Assembly: GCA_001516025.1 (NCBI GenBank) | Contig: LOEU01000026.1 | Location: 62,001 to 126,000 of the forward strand | DNA: 64,000 bases | From: a bacterium BRH_c32 | GTDB lineage: Bacteria > Bacteroidota > Ignavibacteria > Ignavibacteriales > Melioribacteraceae | Direction of reading: 5' to 3' | Shown: in pieces, positions 37,353 to 46,110 of the stretch | How positions within the stretch are numbered: the stretch's first letter is position 1 | Layout of the letters: every line of letters begins with the position of its first letter | Notes under the pieces: generated by a model | Seen by the model: only the letters and a program-made list of their open reading frames with translations | The model's database searches: none | What the model was told of the DNA's origin: nothing | Position numbers and translations under genes: made by a program

Positions 37353-38531
37353 ATGAAAAAAGTTGTAATCACTCACATCAAAAGAACACCCGTAGGTGCT
37401 TTTAATGGTGCTTTAAGCAGTTTTACCGCACCGCAATTAGGTAGTATAGTTATTAAAGCACTACTCGAAGAATCCAAAATTGATAAAAATAGCATTGATG
37501 AAGTTATAATGGGTAACGTATTAACGGCGGGATTAGGGCAGGCACCGGCTCGTCAAGCCGCGATCTATGCCGGACTACCTGAAAAAACAGAAGCATTAAC
37601 AATTAATAAGATGTGCGGCAGCGGACTTAAGGCAGTTATGCTAGCCCATCAGGCAATTCAGTGTGGGGATGCAGATATTATTATTGCCGGTGGACAGGAG
37701 AGTATGTCTAATGCTCCTTATATATTACAGAGTGCACGAAATGGCTATCGTTTAGGAAATTCTACCATATATGATTCTGTTTTATTAGATGGTCTTACTG
37801 ATGTTTATAATAATATTCATATGGGTTTATGTGCTGAATCATGTGCTAAAGATTTTTCATTTACAAGAGAAGAGCTTGATACTTTTGCTACATTATCATA
37901 CAACCGCGCAATAGCTGCACAAAAGGATGGAAAGTTCAATGACGAAATTGTACCTGTAACCGTTGTTACAAGAAAAGGCGAAACAATAGTAAAAGACGAT
38001 GAAGAGCCGGGAAAAGTTAATTTTGATAAGATGGCGACTTTAAGACCTGCATTCGATAAGAACGGAGTAGTAACGGCAGCAAACGCATCAAAATTAAATG
38101 ACGGGGCAGCAGCAGTATTAATTATGAGTGAAGAAAAAGCATTAGAATTAGGTTATAAACCATTAGCAGAAATAGTGGCACAAAGTTCAGCCGCAAAAGC
38201 GCCGATTGAATTTACTACTGCTCCTGCAGATGCAATTAAAAAAGTATTAAAAAGAGCAAATCTTAAAACTACCGATATTGATCTATATGAAATTAATGAA
38301 GCATTTGCAGTTGTTTCATTAGCTGTTGCAAAGCTAACCGGACTAACTTCAGATAATGTGAATGTAAATGGCGGTGCAATTGCAATTGGTCATCCAATTG
38401 GAGCAAGTGGTGCAAGAATATTAGCAACATTATTATATGAAATGAAAAGAAGAGATTCAAAATATGGATTAGCTTCACTATGTATAGGCGGAGGCGAAGC
38501 ATCTGCTTTGATTGTTAAAAAATATGAATAA
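37353..38531 (+). CDS. acetyl-CoA C-acetyltransferase (thiolase)
   Basis: A 392-residue thiolase, first gene of a ten-gene operon. Active residues are Cys88 in NKMCGSGLKAV, the NEAFAVVSLA and GGAIAIGHPIGASGA histidine loops, and the C-terminal CIGGGEASALIV cysteine. It condenses two acetyl-CoA, or in reverse cleaves acetoacetyl-CoA. With the ketoreductase and CoA ligase downstream, the cleaving direction is plausible. AAGGA precedes the ATG. Confidence 0.94.
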   Translation: MKKVVITHIKRTPVGAFNGALSSFTAPQLGSIVIKALLEESKIDKNSIDEVIMGNVLTAGLGQAPARQAAIYAGLPEKTEALTINKMCGSGLKAVMLAHQAIQCGDADIIIAGGQESMSNAPYILQSARNGYRLGNSTIYDSVLLDGLTDVYNNIHMGLCAESCAKDFSFTREELDTFATLSYNRAIAAQKDGKFNDEIVPVTVVTRKGETIVKDDEEPGKVNFDKMATLRPAFDKNGVVTAANASKLNDGAAAVLIMSEEKALELGYKPLAEIVAQSSAAKAPIEFTTAPADAIKKVLKRANLKTTDIDLYEINEAFAVVSLAVAKLTGLTSDNVNVNGGAIAIGHPIGASGARILATLLYEMKRRDSKYGLASLCIGGGEASALIVKKYE

Positions 38532-38545
38532 CTATCGGAATAATA

Positions 38546-39037
38546 ATGTTATCTGAAGAGAAAATAAGAAAAGAGCTAATTCAAAGATTCGGAGATGCAT
38601 ATAAATCATTTGGATTGAATAAATTGATGGGGCATATCGTTGCTCTATTAATTTATTCCAAAGAACCTTTATCGTTGGGGGATATTGCTATCAACTTAAA
38701 TAGGAGCAAAGGACCGGTAAGTCAAATATTAAAAAGACTTCGAGACAGGAAATTGATAAGGAAAGCATGGTCTCCCGAAAATAACAGACAAGATTTTTAT
38801 GAAATTGAACCGGAGATTTTTGAAAATGCTTTTAGAAATAATCTTGAATTGATAAAGAACAATACACGAATCGCAAAGCAATTAAAAGAAGTTGTAAAGA
38901 AATCGAAAGAGGATGAATTAGGGATATTAAAATTCCGTATAGAAGAGATGGAAGCGTTTTATTCGTTGATGGAAGAGCATAATAGAAATTTCTTGAAGGA
39001 TTGGATAGTAAAACGAGAACAATTAATGAAGCACTAG
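38546..39037 (+). CDS. GbsR/MarR-type HTH transcriptional regulator
   Basis: A 163-residue winged-helix regulator. The HTH reads PLSLGDIAINLNRSKGPVSQ, then ILKRLRDRKLIRKAW, like GbsR/MarR proteins. The C-terminal half is helical and probably dimerises. It lies 14 bases after the thiolase within the operon and is a candidate for controlling it, perhaps through the palindrome at 37306 or the imperfect one at 39073. The effector is unknown. Confidence 0.85.
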   Translation: MLSEEKIRKELIQRFGDAYKSFGLNKLMGHIVALLIYSKEPLSLGDIAINLNRSKGPVSQILKRLRDRKLIRKAWSPENNRQDFYEIEPEIFENAFRNNLELIKNNTRIAKQLKEVVKKSKEDELGILKFRIEEMEAFYSLMEEHNRNFLKDWIVKREQLMKH

Positions 39038-39072
39038 ACCGATTTAGGAAGGAATTTTTGGCGAGCGATCGT

Positions 39073-39087
39073 TTTGAATTTTTCAAA
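39073..39087 (+). promoter_or_regulatory. imperfect TTTGAA/TTCAAA site before ketoreductase
   Basis: TTTGAA-TTT-TTCAAA repeats the half-sites of the palindrome at 37306 with a 3-base spacer instead of 4, in the gap between the regulator and the ketoreductase. It may be a second binding site. Confidence 0.3.
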
Positions 39088-39112
39088 CGTTAAAAAAATA
39101 AATGAGGCAAAA

Positions 39113-39844
39113 ATGAAAAGACTTGAAAACAGAATAGCTATTATCACAGGTGGTGCACAGGGAATCGGTAAAGCTACTGCAATTAAATTCGCATCCGAAG
39201 GTGCGTCTGTAATTATCTGGGATGTCGATCAAACAAAGGGTGAAGAATTAGTTAATCAAGGAATTGCTAAAAAATTTCAAAAAGTAAATGTGGCTGATTT
39301 TAATGAAGTTCAAAATGCAGTAAAAGAGATAATCGAAGAATTTGGTAAGATCGATGTATTGGTAAATAATGCGGGGATATTAAGAGACGCAACTTTAGCA
39401 AAGATGACACCGGAGCAGTGGCAGCAAGTAATAGACGTAAATTTAACCGGAGTATTTAATTGCACAAAATCAGTAGCACCTTATATGGTAGAAAAGCAAT
39501 ATGGTAAGATTATCAATGCAACTTCGGTAGTAGGTATTTATGGAAATTTCGGACAAACAAATTATGTTGCTACTAAATCAGGCGTAATCGGAATGACAAA
39601 AGTGTGGGCAAGAGAATTAGGAAGAAAAGGAATAAACGTAAATGCAATTGCTCCGGGATTTATCGCTACTGAGATGGTTGCTTCGATGCCTGAAAAAGTA
39701 ATAACAATGATGAAAGAGAAAACTCCACTTGGAAGACTCGGAACACCTGAAGATATTGCAAATGCTTATCTATTCTTAGCAAATGAAGAATCTTCTTATG
39801 TCAATGGGACTGTATTAAGCGTGGATGGTGGAGTTATCAGTTAA
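39113..39844 (+). CDS. SDR 3-oxoacyl reductase (FabG/PhaB-like)
   Basis: A 243-residue short-chain dehydrogenase. The NAD(P)-binding motif is TGGAQGIGKA; NNAG follows, and the catalytic tetrad is carried by NATSVVG and YVATK (Ser, Tyr, Lys). VNAIAPGFIATEM is the usual FabG/PhaB block. It interconverts 3-ketoacyl and 3-hydroxyacyl thioesters. I set the start at ATG 39113, with GAGG at 39104-39107; a TTG frame extension to 39074 runs over the putative operator. Between thiolase and KAS III-like genes, hydroxybutyryl-/acetoacetyl-CoA conversion is a reasonable inference. Confidence 0.9.
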   Translation: MKRLENRIAIITGGAQGIGKATAIKFASEGASVIIWDVDQTKGEELVNQGIAKKFQKVNVADFNEVQNAVKEIIEEFGKIDVLVNNAGILRDATLAKMTPEQWQQVIDVNLTGVFNCTKSVAPYMVEKQYGKIINATSVVGIYGNFGQTNYVATKSGVIGMTKVWARELGRKGINVNAIAPGFIATEMVASMPEKVITMMKEKTPLGRLGTPEDIANAYLFLANEESSYVNGTVLSVDGGVIS

Positions 39845-39885
39845 AATAAAATGTAATAGTTAATTCAAAAAATTATTAAGGATTT

Positions 39886-40875
39886 ATGAGAAATAGTATA
39901 ATTATCGGAAGCGGCTCTTATGCACCTGAAAGGGTGATACCAAATTCATACTTTAATGAATTACTCGGTGAAAATGTGGATACGTGGTTAAGTACCAACT
40001 TAACAATTAAAGAAAGAAGATGGTGCAGCGAAGATCAGTCAACGGCAGACCTTTGTATCGAAGCCGCTAATGCTGCATTAAAAGATGCGGGCATAGAGGC
40101 AAAGAATTTGGATTTAATTATTATCTCCACCGATACTCCTGAATATATTTCCCCTTCAACTGCATCAGTGGTTCAGCATCGTTTGAATGCAATAAAAGCA
40201 GGTACGTTTGATCTAAATAGTGCGTGCTCGGGATTCGTAACGGCACTCGATACCGCAAGTAAATTTATAAAAGCCGATGATAATTATAAATATGTTTTAG
40301 TAATCGGTGCTTATGCAATGAGCAAATATCTTGATTTAAGTGATAAAAAAACTGTTACTCTTTTTGCAGATGGTGCAGGAGCTTTGGTATTAAAAGCAGA
40401 AGAAAATAGTGATAGAGGACAATTAGTTAGTAAACTTTTCACCGAGGGACAATATGCTGATTGGATGGGAATTTATGCGGGAGGCACCCATATTCCCATC
40501 AATGAGCAAGTATTAGAGAATAAAGATCACTTACTAAAATTTGTAAAGAAATTTCCAAAAGAAATTAATCCTACTACATGGACTCGAATGATAAAACAGT
40601 CGTGCGAAAAAATTGGTATCACACCCAATGATATTCAGCATTATTTTTTTACTCAGATAAATATTAATACGATTTGGGAAACATTAGATAATCTTGAAGT
40701 GGAACGTTCAAGAGCGCACACAATAATGGATCGATACGCCTATACAGGTTCTGCATGTATTCCGATGGCTTATGATGATGCAGCAAAGAAAGGGAAGTTA
40801 AAGAAGGGTGATCTCGTTTGTTTTATGGGGTCAGGCGGCGGATTAGCTTTCGCAAATTCTATTTATAAAATTTAA
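39886..40875 (+). CDS. KAS III-like (FabH-family) protein with altered active site
   Basis: A 329-residue thiolase-superfamily protein with full FabH length. The nucleophile Cys114 is in NSACSGFVTALD. Aligning by eye with FabH, the histidine position (PHQAN) is Thr256 in FFTQIN and the asparagine position (GNTSA) is Tyr286 in AYTGSA. Two of the three catalytic residues of decarboxylative condensation are therefore replaced. The protein may do acyl transfer or thioester hydrolysis/condensation without decarboxylation. It is 41 bases downstream of the ketoreductase and 10 bases before the symporter. Confidence 0.85.
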   Translation: MRNSIIIGSGSYAPERVIPNSYFNELLGENVDTWLSTNLTIKERRWCSEDQSTADLCIEAANAALKDAGIEAKNLDLIIISTDTPEYISPSTASVVQHRLNAIKAGTFDLNSACSGFVTALDTASKFIKADDNYKYVLVIGAYAMSKYLDLSDKKTVTLFADGAGALVLKAEENSDRGQLVSKLFTEGQYADWMGIYAGGTHIPINEQVLENKDHLLKFVKKFPKEINPTTWTRMIKQSCEKIGITPNDIQHYFFTQININTIWETLDNLEVERSRAHTIMDRYAYTGSACIPMAYDDAAKKGKLKKGDLVCFMGSGGGLAFANSIYKI

Positions 40876-40885
40876 GGATTAGATT

Positions 40886-42406
40886 ATGTTAGATGTAGCT
40901 TCATCTGAAATGATAACTGCCTCTTGGATTTTAATTCTTTTATATGTAGCGATTACTCTATTTTTTGTTATTAGAGGCGCATTAAAAACCAAAACGATTT
41001 CCGATTATGCAGTCGGGAATTTTGCTTTTAAGCCATGGGCGGTGGGTCTGGCTCTTGCAGCTTCTATGACAAGTGCAGCAACATTTATTATTAACCCCGG
41101 TTTTATTGCCTATTATGGATTAAGCGGATTTTTATCATTTGGAATTGTTCTTCCGATTGCATCCATGGGTTCGCTGGTTTTATTAACAAAGGGATTCCGA
41201 AAACATGGCTCATCGGTTAAATCGCTCACGATGGCTCAATGGATAGGTTCTAAGTATGATAGCAAAGGATATTCATTATTCTTTGCATTCCTTTCATTAT
41301 TGCTTGTTACGTTTATTGTACTGATTGCAGTTGGATTGACGAAAGTTTTGGCAAAGTCATTAAACGTTCCTGAACTTTATGTTTTAATCGGTACTATTGT
41401 ATTCATATTTGGATATATGATGTATGGCGGTGCTAATTCGATGGTATATACAAATACAGTTCAGGCACTTATAATGCTTGTTGTAGCATTTATTTTATTA
41501 GGAAGCGGTTATCAACATTTTAGTAATGGCATTCATGGCTTCTTAGAAAAATTACAATCGATCGATCCGAAGCTAATCCAATCGACAAATGATTCGAGCT
41601 TTTTATTCCGAGATTATTTTGAAATAATATTTACGCAGATTGTAATCGGAATCGCTATTGTTTGTCAACCGCATATTATTACAAAGTCGCTGTTATTAAA
41701 AACAGATAAAGACGTAAATAAATATTTAGTTGTGGGAATAATTACACAGACAATATTCTTCTTAGTTGTATTCGTTGGTTTATATGCAAGGATTATTTTC
41801 CCTGACTTAACGATAAATGGGGCACCATTAAAACTCGATGGAGTTGTATCGGCTTATGTAGTAAAGGAATTCCCTGTATATGTAGGAATATTTGTAGTTC
41901 TTGGATTAATCTCTGCGGGAGTTTCTACATTGGAAGGATTGATTCAATCCATTTCCTCCACTGCGACAATGGATATTATAAAACCATTATTTGGTAAATA
42001 CTATCCAATCGAAGAAGCTAAGAGAGATAAAGCATATATATTAACGAATAAAATCGTAATAGCTGTATTTGCAGTTGTATCAATTTTACTTTCGTATGAC
42101 CAATTAATAAATCCGAAATTAAGCGTAGGAATATTTGCTCAGAATGGAGTATATGCTTATTTCTCAGCTGCATTCGTACCGATTTTATTTGGAATGTTTC
42201 TTAAAAAGATTCCTAAAATTTCTGTAATCGCTGCTTCACTAACTGCAATCATAGTTCATTTCAGTTTTTACTATGGGAAGCTCCCCGTGCCATTTACGAA
42301 AGCTACGGGTGAGAATCCGGGAGTGGCGGCATCAATGGCGATTATAGCTTCGTTATTAGTCGGACTAATACTATACACAATTTTTAAGGAAAGAAAAGAT
42401 GCATAA
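40886..42406 (+). CDS. sodium:solute symporter, probable carboxylate carrier
   Basis: A 506-residue SSS protein with about 13 hydrophobic segments, different from the two sugar-type carriers upstream. Family stretches are ISDYAVGNFAFKPWAVGLAL, ASMTSAATFIINPGFIAYYG and YMMYGGANSMVYTNTVQALI. Position between acyl-CoA genes and an 8-base overlap with the acyl-CoA ligase suggest that it imports a carboxylic or hydroxy acid which the ligase activates. The substrate is inferred from context only. Confidence 0.87.
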   Translation: MLDVASSEMITASWILILLYVAITLFFVIRGALKTKTISDYAVGNFAFKPWAVGLALAASMTSAATFIINPGFIAYYGLSGFLSFGIVLPIASMGSLVLLTKGFRKHGSSVKSLTMAQWIGSKYDSKGYSLFFAFLSLLLVTFIVLIAVGLTKVLAKSLNVPELYVLIGTIVFIFGYMMYGGANSMVYTNTVQALIMLVVAFILLGSGYQHFSNGIHGFLEKLQSIDPKLIQSTNDSSFLFRDYFEIIFTQIVIGIAIVCQPHIITKSLLLKTDKDVNKYLVVGIITQTIFFLVVFVGLYARIIFPDLTINGAPLKLDGVVSAYVVKEFPVYVGIFVVLGLISAGVSTLEGLIQSISSTATMDIIKPLFGKYYPIEEAKRDKAYILTNKIVIAVFAVVSILLSYDQLINPKLSVGIFAQNGVYAYFSAAFVPILFGMFLKKIPKISVIAASLTAIIVHFSFYYGKLPVPFTKATGENPGVAASMAIIASLLVGLILYTIFKERKDA

Positions 42407-43925
42407 TTTTCAAACCGATTGGCTTGGCAAATGGGCTTATTATACTCCCGAGAAATTTTTCTTACGTGAACATAATCGTGATATAAAGTGGTCATTCAAA
42501 GAGTTCAATAATTGTACAAATGCCTTAGCTAATTACGTAAAAGATGATTTAAAAATCGGAATCGGTGAGAGGATAGCAGTCTATTCAAAGAATCGTGCTG
42601 AATACGTAATGCTCTATCTTGCATGTATAAAAATTGGTGTAATATTAGTGCCGCTTAATTTTAGATTAACTCCACGTGAGCTTGATACACTGATCTCCGA
42701 TGCCGAACCAAAGATGTTTATTTATGAAAAAGATTATGAGGAGCAGGCGAATAAAATAAATGCAGTTAAAAACATTCCAATAAAACATACTATCGAAAAA
42801 CTTGAACGATTCTTGGGTATGAGAAATAATGATGAAAATTTTATCTCTCCGAGACTATTTACCGAAAACGATGTAACTATGATTTTATATACTGCAGGCA
42901 CAACTGGATTATCCAAAGGTGTAATGATTACAAATAAAATGCTGTATTGGAATGCGATTAACACCTGTTTACGTTTAGACATTACATCAAATGATCATAC
43001 ACAAAGTTACGCACCATTCTTTCATACAGGCGGATGGAATGTACTATTTACTCCATTTTTATTACATGGGGCTTCGCATACTTTGCTACAAAGTTTCGAT
43101 CCAAAGACAATCTTAGAATTAATGGAAAAGGAGAAGACTACATTACTTTTTGGTGTACCTACAATGCTTCAGATGTTAAGTGATCTTCCGAATTTTGAAG
43201 AGACAGATTTATCAAGCTGTAGATTTGCAATTGTAGGAGGCGCGGCAATGCCGATTCCATTAATTAATATTTGGCACAAGAAAGGAATTGTAATCAGGCA
43301 AGGTTATGGACTTACAGAAGTTGGACCAAACTGTTTTTCGCTTCATCAGGATCATGCGATAGCAAAAATAGGTTCAATCGGTTTTCCGAATTTTTATATC
43401 GAAGCAAAGATAATGAATGAAGAAGGGAATGAATGTAATGCAAATGAAGTAGGAGAACTTTGGATGCGATCACCTGTAGTTACTCCGGGATATTGGAAGA
43501 AAGTAGAGGAAACAGAAAAAGCTCTTACCGACGGATATTTCCATACTGGAGATCTAGTTAAGAAAGATGAAGATGGATTTTATTACGTTGTTGATAGAAA
43601 GAAAAATATGTTTATAAGCGGAGGAGAAAATGTTTATCCTGCGGAGATAGAAAAATATTTATACACAAATTCCAAGATAAAAGAGGTGGCAGTAATTGGT
43701 GTTCCCGATTCTAAATGGGGAGAAGTAGGCAAAGCTTTTGTTGTATTAATGCCTGATGAAAAGAGTACCGAAGAAGAGATCATCCATTTCTGTAAAGGAA
43801 ATTTGGCAAAGTATAAAATCCCTAAGTACGTTCAGATTTTAGATGAGATACCTAAGACAGATGCAGGAAAAATAAATAAATTGAAATTAACAGAAATACA
43901 CAAAACACAAACAACAAATTCTTAA
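42399..43925 (+). CDS. acyl-CoA synthetase (AMP-forming)
   Basis: A 508-residue ANL-superfamily ligase. It shows the P-loop ILYTAGTTGLSKGVM, GYGLTEVGPN, the hinge region YFHTGDLVKKDEDGFYYVVD with KKNMFISGGENVYPAEIE, and the C-terminal catalytic lysine in PKTDAGKINK. It activates a carboxylic acid to its CoA thioester through an acyl-AMP. It overlaps the symporter gene by 8 bases, a strong sign of coupled uptake and activation. Chain length cannot be read. Confidence 0.92.
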   Translation: MHNFQTDWLGKWAYYTPEKFFLREHNRDIKWSFKEFNNCTNALANYVKDDLKIGIGERIAVYSKNRAEYVMLYLACIKIGVILVPLNFRLTPRELDTLISDAEPKMFIYEKDYEEQANKINAVKNIPIKHTIEKLERFLGMRNNDENFISPRLFTENDVTMILYTAGTTGLSKGVMITNKMLYWNAINTCLRLDITSNDHTQSYAPFFHTGGWNVLFTPFLLHGASHTLLQSFDPKTILELMEKEKTTLLFGVPTMLQMLSDLPNFEETDLSSCRFAIVGGAAMPIPLINIWHKKGIVIRQGYGLTEVGPNCFSLHQDHAIAKIGSIGFPNFYIEAKIMNEEGNECNANEVGELWMRSPVVTPGYWKKVEETEKALTDGYFHTGDLVKKDEDGFYYVVDRKKNMFISGGENVYPAEIEKYLYTNSKIKEVAVIGVPDSKWGEVGKAFVVLMPDEKSTEEEIIHFCKGNLAKYKIPKYVQILDEIPKTDAGKINKLKLTEIHKTQTTNS

Positions 43926-43944
43926 AAACACAAAAGGAGTAGTT

Positions 43945-44481
43945 ATGAAAAAGTTATTTATGCTTTTATTGATTGCCGGAACAATTGCATTGACAGCTTG
44001 CAAAAGTGATGATGATGAAATCGTTCAGCCGACACCTAAAGATGCCATTGTTGGTACTTGGGTTTCAGAAGGTGCTAATGTAGCATTTGGACTTACTGTT
44101 GCACCATTTAACGTAACAAAGATTGTTGCTACATTTAACGAAAACAAATCATATACGGTTGTTCAGACTGATAAGAATGGTGTAAACACAACATTATCAG
44201 GAACATATACTTTTACAGAAACAAGCAGTACGGATAAGAGCGGCAAAACAAATACTGCCGATGCTAAAATCTATAATATTGTTGCTAATCAAAGTACACC
44301 TTCTGCAGTAGTTGCTCAAGGCATCTGTGCATTTAAAGATAATAACATGTCTTATGAAGTTATCCAAGTAACACCACCACTCGCAGGTGTATTAGCACCA
44401 ACAGCAGTAGGCGGATTCGGAAGCACTTCAATTGCAGGAACCGCATATGCTATATACATCCAAAAATATGTAAAACAATAA
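43945..44481 (+). CDS. small lipoprotein with lipocalin-like domain
   Basis: A 178-residue lipoprotein (lipobox LTAC, Cys about 19) with a short acidic Asp-rich stretch after the cysteine. The body starts IVGTWVSEGANVAFGL and has NENKSYTVVQ and GTYTFTE, as in lipocalin-like beta-barrel domains of Bacteroidota. The role is unknown; binding of a hydrophobic ligand at the outer membrane would suit the operon. GGAG precedes the ATG. A strong hairpin follows the gene. Confidence 0.7.
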   Translation: MKKLFMLLLIAGTIALTACKSDDDEIVQPTPKDAIVGTWVSEGANVAFGLTVAPFNVTKIVATFNENKSYTVVQTDKNGVNTTLSGTYTFTETSSTDKSGKTNTADAKIYNIVANQSTPSAVVAQGICAFKDNNMSYEVIQVTPPLAGVLAPTAVGGFGSTSIAGTAYAIYIQKYVKQ

Positions 44482-44490
44482 TTTTTATTG

Positions 44491-44521
44491 TAAAGAGCCG
44501 CTTAATTGCGGCTCTTTATAT
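44491..44521 (+). terminator. intra-operon hairpin terminator
   Basis: TAAAGAGCCGC (44491-44501) pairs perfectly with GCGGCTCTTTA (44508-44518) around TTAATT. The T-tail is short and 18 bases later the next gene starts, so it may attenuate rather than fully stop transcription into the barrel and hydrolase genes. Confidence 0.8.
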
Positions 44522-44535
44522 TTCATGGAGCGAAA

Positions 44536-46101
44536 ATGAAAAACCTATTATTAAGAATGATCGTATTAATATTTACTTCTGTTACGATATTATTCGCCCA
44601 AAATATATCTGACCCGAGCCTTAAAGAGATTCCGGATGCAAAGACTCCCGAATTAAAATTTATCGGTTATTTCTATGCCCGGGGTACTGCTTCTAATGTT
44701 GCCCCTACAAATGAACTGTTGAGAGGTCAGATTATCGGACGTTTATTTGGACCTAATACTACTAATACACACGATAGAACAGCTACATATTTTGAGCAAA
44801 GATTTGTTCCAATGTTTATCTATACTCCATCGATATTAGATGGTTTCGCAACCTTCAGAAGTTTATTCAAGATTGATATGACATGGGGCGATGCTGCTTA
44901 TGGAGTCGGAGGTAATACGGGCGGTGGAATCAATGCCGGACAGGTAAATTTACAAACCTTAATGGCGAATGTTGATCTTAAACCAAAGGACTCAAAATAT
45001 AATGTAGTCGTGGGACTTCAAAGAATTTTTGATAACGTCAGAGACCCAAATAAAGAAGCTATTAGTACTACTCAGACAAGTGCGTATAAACTAAGTTATT
45101 GGGGGACACAGGGAGTTGGTGTATCTCTCTTCTATGAATTAAATCCAACTACAAAAGCCAAACTTGGTTACTATCAATTATTTGAAAATATTATTCAAGA
45201 AAATGATGACGTATCTTTATGGATGTTCGATATAGAATCGCGCGTAACTCCTTTATTGGAAGTAGGAGCTGATGCATGGTATGTATGGGATAGAGGTAAA
45301 AGTGCGGGTGGAATTTCTGTCCTCGGACAGGGCTTAAATAGCCAACTCGCAGAATATAATGGTGCTGTAAGAGTGAATCTTCCAACAAAAAAATATGAAG
45401 CAGATGTAATATGGTTGGGAACACATGCATCATTAAATCGTGATTTTCTTGCCGGGAGATGGTGGGCTGATGCTTATGTAATGGCTAATTTAGGAGTTAT
45501 CGATACTGTTTCGCAATCAACAAAACAAGCTAAATATGCAGATATATTTGGTGCTGCCTTTAATGCAAGTTTATCTTATAAGTACGGTATGACAGTAAAT
45601 GATAAAGTTACGTTAGAAGGTATGTTCACAACCGGTGATGCGAATGGTGCAAGTGACGGAACTCTTAATTCTGTTATTACAGGAAACGTATGGGGATCAC
45701 CTACCGGAATTTATAGCTCGCATAAAGCATTGTTATTATTCCCTGATCCGCAGGTTGTAAATAGATATTATTCTGCTGTTCATGATATTTCTAATATGGG
45801 ACTTGGTGTTACTGCCGGATTCTTATCGTTGACCAAAGACTTCATACCGAATAAACTCAGTGGTAAATTGGGATTTGCCGCCGCATTATCTAATGTTACA
45901 CCTAAAGGCGGTTCTTCGTTTATCGGTTCAGAAGTAAATTTCGAAGTTAAGTATAACATAAAAGTATTCCTAACATTAGGCGTAAGTGCAGGTTATTGTG
46001 TGCTAGGTGATTTTTATAATGCACCCACATCAACTTATGATAAAACAAGACCGAAAGACCCATGGGTCATTTTTACTTCACTTAACTGGTTAATGTTTTA
46101 G
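44536..46101 (+). CDS. outer-membrane beta-barrel protein (porin-like)
   Basis: A 521-residue protein with signal peptide (residues 1-22, ending ILFAQ) and alternating amphipathic strands rich in aromatics, ending in Phe (SLNWLMF) as outer-membrane barrels do. Stretches such as YFEQRFVPMFIYTPSILDGF and KYNVVVGLQRIFD recall alginate-export/porin-like barrels. It probably lets the substrate of the operon through the outer membrane. I start it at ATG 44536 with GGAG at 44527-44530; a longer frame begins inside the hairpin and is unlikely. Confidence 0.75.
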   Translation: MKNLLLRMIVLIFTSVTILFAQNISDPSLKEIPDAKTPELKFIGYFYARGTASNVAPTNELLRGQIIGRLFGPNTTNTHDRTATYFEQRFVPMFIYTPSILDGFATFRSLFKIDMTWGDAAYGVGGNTGGGINAGQVNLQTLMANVDLKPKDSKYNVVVGLQRIFDNVRDPNKEAISTTQTSAYKLSYWGTQGVGVSLFYELNPTTKAKLGYYQLFENIIQENDDVSLWMFDIESRVTPLLEVGADAWYVWDRGKSAGGISVLGQGLNSQLAEYNGAVRVNLPTKKYEADVIWLGTHASLNRDFLAGRWWADAYVMANLGVIDTVSQSTKQAKYADIFGAAFNASLSYKYGMTVNDKVTLEGMFTTGDANGASDGTLNSVITGNVWGSPTGIYSSHKALLLFPDPQVVNRYYSAVHDISNMGLGVTAGFLSLTKDFIPNKLSGKLGFAAALSNVTPKGGSSFIGSEVNFEVKYNIKVFLTLGVSAGYCVLGDFYNAPTSTYDKTRPKDPWVIFTSLNWLMF

Positions 46102-46110
46102 GAGGATGCG

